A stretch of 64,000 nucleotides of DNA from Ananas comosus. Lineage: Eukaryota; Streptophyta; Magnoliopsida; Poales; Bromeliaceae. The notes under the pieces are model-generated. The model was not told the origin of the DNA. It did not search any database and saw only the letters and a program-made list of their open reading frames with translations. Of the stretch, positions 60,552 through 64,000 are shown piece by piece (within the stretch, counting starts at the first letter, position 1; each line of letters starts with the position of its first letter). The position numbers and the translations under genes are program-made. The DNA lies in assembly GCF_001540865.1 (NCBI RefSeq), contig NC_033627.1:444432-508431 (forward strand), written 5' to 3'.

Positions 60552-61640
60552 TACATATGCTTGAATTAGTATACTTGCCCCTTTTTTTATTTTTAAAAAT
60601 TTATCTGGTATTCAAGCAAAAATATTGGTAGATAGTGGATTGCCAAAAATTATGTAATTACCAGTTTCATTTGGTACCCAAAGAAGAAGCTATTGTGGGC
60701 TATTTAAGCGAAATGGGCTCTGTATGGGCCTGTAGTTTGGAGAAGGGGTTTGGAGTTGGGTCTGGGCCTGTATGCTTCTTAGCCTGACTTTTGGGCCCAA
60801 CAAAAGCACGTAGCATCATGTGGGCATCCATGTTTGCTGTTCGGAAAAAAAACGCAGCTTTACAAGGTTTGTGCCCCAAATAACGGTTGGAAACCGTTGC
60901 CCAAAACCAACTCTCCTCCCACGTGCGGGTGATTGATTAATGATTACCACAAGCCGACGAAAATCCTAACACCTTCCTTATTCCTTTACATTCCGTTGGT
61001 TCGATATCACCAAAAGGAGGTGGCCCCCACTCAGCCCCCCTCAACCGTGGAGAAATTCTTGAGATTTCCTTTTCGCTATGAATCTCAACGTGCCAATTTT
61101 CACCTGATGCATTAAGTGTGCCCACAACGTACGTGCTGTGGCCCACAAATGTAGGCCCATGGGCCCCACAATATCCAGTGGACGAGGTATTTAATTAATG
61201 AAATAGACGGTGGGCCCTCTTTTGTAGCGAATGACACGGCGACACGTAACGGCACGAACGGTTCGTTGTTTGAAGCAGCTGAGCCCGAACTATTTCTCGC
61301 CTCTACCAAAAATTCCCTCACGCTTCTCCGTGCTAAAGCAGAAGAAACGAACCAGGAAAAAATTACGAGCACCGCCATTCGCGACCTCCTCTTCCTCCTC
61401 CTCCTCCCCTTCCCTCCTCCACGCGATTACAAAACCCTAGCGATATCCGCACCCGTAGAAACCCTAATTGCTCGTCGCGTTGATCCTGCATCCCCAATTC
61501 GGAGCCGTGGATTCCTCCGACGCTTCGAGGTTTGATCCCCTGCTCGCAGCGTCTAGGGATTGGTTTGATCGTGGGTCGGCGCGCAATTAGGGTTTGGATC
61601 GAGCGCGGGAAGCGACGGTCGCCGGTGGCGGCGCCGTCGG

Positions 61641-63547
61641 ATGGCTCTGTTTAGGAGGTTGTTCTACAGGAAGCCGCCCGATCGGCTTCTGGAGATAACA
61701 GAGCGAGTCTACGGTAACGCTTCTCCATCTTTTTTTTCCCAATTCATTGTTAGAATCTTTGAGTCCTATGTAAAATTCCCAGCTATACGGTGTATCGTTG
61801 TGTGATTGGCATGCTATCTATTCTATGGTTGAAGTTGAAGAACACTTAGGTTATTCCCGCTGTTTTGACGGGCATTATGTGCGTAATCGAAAGTTCATAT
61901 GGAACTGGGTAACCGTTGAGCAGAACTAAGGGGTTAGCTCTCAATCCTGGGAAGATTCGTGAGCAAGAGTGCCAGCTGCTTGTGGGCAATTGTGCTATCT
62001 ATGTGGTTTGCATGAGATACTGGGGAGAGCTAAACCTAGTTAGTCTTCTTTCTGTACTTCCTATATGATGACTTAATCTGAGAGACGAGCTTGCTTTAGC
62101 TATTCTCATTATAGCGCCTAATTTAACTCTTTGAGTTCTTGGATGATTCCTTGTTATCTGAACAAGAATATCAGCTTTAGGTTATGCTGACAAATAATAG
62201 TTTCTTGCATACGCAGAATTTATACGATGAGGATAGAAAGCTTTAGGTTATGCTGACATACAAGGTCTGGTCTGATTTATCAGTACAAATTTCTTTTGGT
62301 TGGGTAGGTCTCTCATTGTCACCTGCGTTGAAAGGAGGAACAAATCACTTGAAGAGACTTGGCTCACTTTATGTCTGCAAACGAAACTTGTATTTAACTT
62401 TGATTTGCATGTCATTCTGCCCTGATTTCTGGCTAAATAAAACAGCTTACCCTTTGATTTCGAGTAATCAGTAAGGGGTGTGGTAGTGAATAATTCTTTC
62501 TTTGTACAACTTTGCACTTTGAAGTTGACTGTCTATACTTGCAGTGTTCGACTGTTGCTTCTCGATGGAAATCATGGATGAAGATGAGTACAAGGATTAC
62601 ATGGATGGTATTGTCCTCCAACTTCGCGACCATTTTCCTGATGCTTCATTCATGGTATTTAACTTTAGAGATGATGAAGGGAAGAGCCAAATTTCAACCA
62701 TGTTTTCCCTATACGACATAACAGTCAGTAATTACCCTCATCAGTATTCCGGGTGCCCTTTACTTCCTTTGGAGATTATTCTTCATTTCTTGAGGTTGAG
62801 TGAGGGCTGGCTTACATTACAAGGGCAGCAAAATATTCTGTTAATGCATTGTGAAAGGGGAGGATGGCCTGTTCTTGCTTTTATGCTTGCAGGTCTTCTA
62901 TTGTATAGGAAACAGTACAGTGATGAGCAGAGGACACTGGAAATGGTGTACAAGCAAGCACCTAAGGAGCTTCTTCATGTCTTATCCCCATTGAACTCGC
63001 AGCCTTCTCATCTGAGATATCTTCAATACATATCCAGATTGGGCAGTGAGTTAGAGTGGCCATTGCAGAATAACCCTTTCACTTTAGATTGTCTAATCCT
63101 CAGAGTTGTTCCAAATTTCGACGGACAAGGTGGTTGCCGGCCGATTATTCGTGTCTATGGTCAAGACCCCCTGACCCCGGCTGACAGAAGTTCCAATATA
63201 CTTTTCTCAACATCCAAGACAAAAAAATATGTTAGGCATTACAGACAGGTAAAATTTATTCCGTGGACTGAAAAGTCACTTTCATTATGTGTTTGAAGAT
63301 ACCAGTTTTAACTGTAATTTTGCAGGCAGATAATGCACCGATAAAGCTAAATGTTGGTTGCTGCATTCAAGGGGATGTAGTCCTTGAGTGCCTTCAGGTG
63401 GATGAGGATTTGGAAGACGAGGAATTGATGTTCCGTGTTATGTTCAACACAGCCTTTATTCAGTCTCATATTTTGCTGCTGACCCTTGAGGATATCGACG
63501 TGCCATGGGATGTCAAGGATCAGTTTTCTAAGGACTTTAAAGCAGAG
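61641..63547 (+). CDS. Class II formin-like protein, N-terminal PTEN-like part (gene continues past the window)
   Basis: Class II plant formins nucleate and elongate actin through FH1/FH2 and carry an N-terminal PTEN-like phosphatase/C2 module that binds phosphoinositides. Visible exons: 61641-61713, 62545-63248, 63326-63547, in phase, 333 residues; the next exon lies beyond the edge. It starts MALFRRLFYRKPPDRLLEIT and continues RVYVFDCCFSMEIMDEDEYK, the standard opening of this family. The phosphatase loop is HCERGGWPVLAFMLAGLLLY: Cys is present but the Cx5R arginine is replaced by Pro, so catalysis is not expected. A C2-like region follows (PIIRVYGQDP, VLECLQVDEDLEDEELMFRV, FNTAFIQSHILLLTLEDID). 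The FH2 core is not in the window. OsFH5-like by memory; the exact ortholog is unsure. The leader upstream is GC-rich. Confidence 0.92.
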
Positions 63548-64000
63548 GTGGGTGATGGTTTATTTTATACGCATTTGTGCAATGTTCTCAAGACCAGACC
63601 AGACCAGACCGGCTAGTGAACCTGGTCTGACCTCAAACACTTTACTGGCTTGATTTTGAGCAAACCATATCTTTCTAAAACCCATTGAACCACATGGTTT
63701 AACTAGCAAAAATGCTTGAACTGCACTTTTTATAGTAGGCTGGTTTCAAGAACTAAAGGCTTATTCTTGAATGCGAGAAGAAATAAAACTTACAATTTTT
63801 TTCTTTTATGAAATGGCAAGTATCTAGGATTAGTAATGGTTTTTTATATATTTCTTTAATGAGAATCATACATTTTTAATCATCTCTATTTTTAAGAATT
63901 TAGTATACAAGATAAAACTTGTGTTTAGAAAGTAAATCTTATATTATACAGCATATTAAATTATTTTTGAAAGAGATCAGCTTCAACCAAAAGAACTGCA
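63548..64000 (+). other. Intron 3 of the formin gene, cut by the window edge
   Basis: Begins with donor GTGGGT after AAAGCAGAG. It contains a short GACCA tandem repeat (about 63593-63610) and an AT-rich body. No acceptor with a continuing formin frame is seen before 64000. Confidence 0.7.

Larger units (their letters stand above)
52898..61640. other. Divergent spacer, 8.7 kb, dense in transposon remnants
   Basis: No coding gene supported. Contents, each entered separately: a 56-bp (AT)n, a fold-back MITE, a composite SINE, two TIR elements with GTTTGGTT ends, a SINE fragment, and a SINE hosting a DNA transposon. There is also a SINE 3' scrap at about 53356-53402 (AATGAAGCTGATAGCGTGCT). The last 400 bases (61240-61640) are a GC-rich leader for the formin gene with AAACCCTA motifs near 61432 and 61459. 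Confidence 0.6.

Noticed and set aside
1..64000. CRISPR array, rRNA, bacterial operon or viral insertion
   Set aside because: Tandem arrays here are simple repeats or MITEs without regular spacers. No rRNA signature, reverse transcriptase, capsid or integrase frame was recognised.

Overview
The window is nuclear DNA of a flowering plant. Nine intron-rich, plant-type protein genes sit in AT-rich intergenic DNA full of microsatellites, MITEs and tRNA-derived SINEs. A monocot, probably a commelinid, is suggested by the steep GC gradient in the 5' third of the PPR gene and by the short GC-rich first exons of several other genes. A non-grass Poales such as pineapple would fit, but this is inference. 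No bacterial, organellar or viral gene was seen, and no CRISPR array, rRNA or convincing tRNA gene.

Layout, left to right: plastid chorismate mutase (minus, 1204-4931); a 5.5 kb spacer; an intronless PPR gene (plus, 10444-12246); a 7 kb repeat-rich spacer with a cluster of seven related MITEs at 15.1-17.1 kb; a DUF863 gene (plus, 21477-25444, long 5'UTR intron from about 19.75 kb); the Clp adaptor ClpF (minus, 26742-29482), divergent from eIF5A (plus, 30693-33616); isopentenyl phosphate kinase (minus, 34731-38837), convergent with eIF5A; a 4.7 kb spacer; a myristoylation-type CDK-like kinase (plus, 43516-46893), convergent with an EDR2_C/DUF1336 protein gene (minus, 48056-50993, 5' leader to about 52.87 kb); an 8.7 kb repeat-rich spacer; and the 5' part of a class II formin (plus, from 61641), which runs off the right edge.

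Exons were joined by hand from GT/AG sites and reading phase. All eight complete genes give an uninterrupted frame from ATG to stop, with lengths of 327, 600, 903, 335, 159, 354, 688 and 584 residues. The genes are an ordinary mixture with no operon-like logic. Three relate to plastid or isoprenoid/shikimate metabolism (chorismate mutase, ClpF, IPK). The others serve translation (eIF5A), organellar RNA (PPR), membrane-linked signalling or lipid binding (kinase, EDR2_C) and actin (formin).

The most unusual content is in the repeats: a MITE family embedded in (TA)n/(GA)n microsatellites, a SINE family with clear target-site duplications, one SINE that hosts a younger DNA transposon, a copied chorismate mutase C-terminus in its own 3'UTR, and two genes whose splice donors run straight into (CT)n tracts. 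I found no clear candidate for a wholly new biological system.
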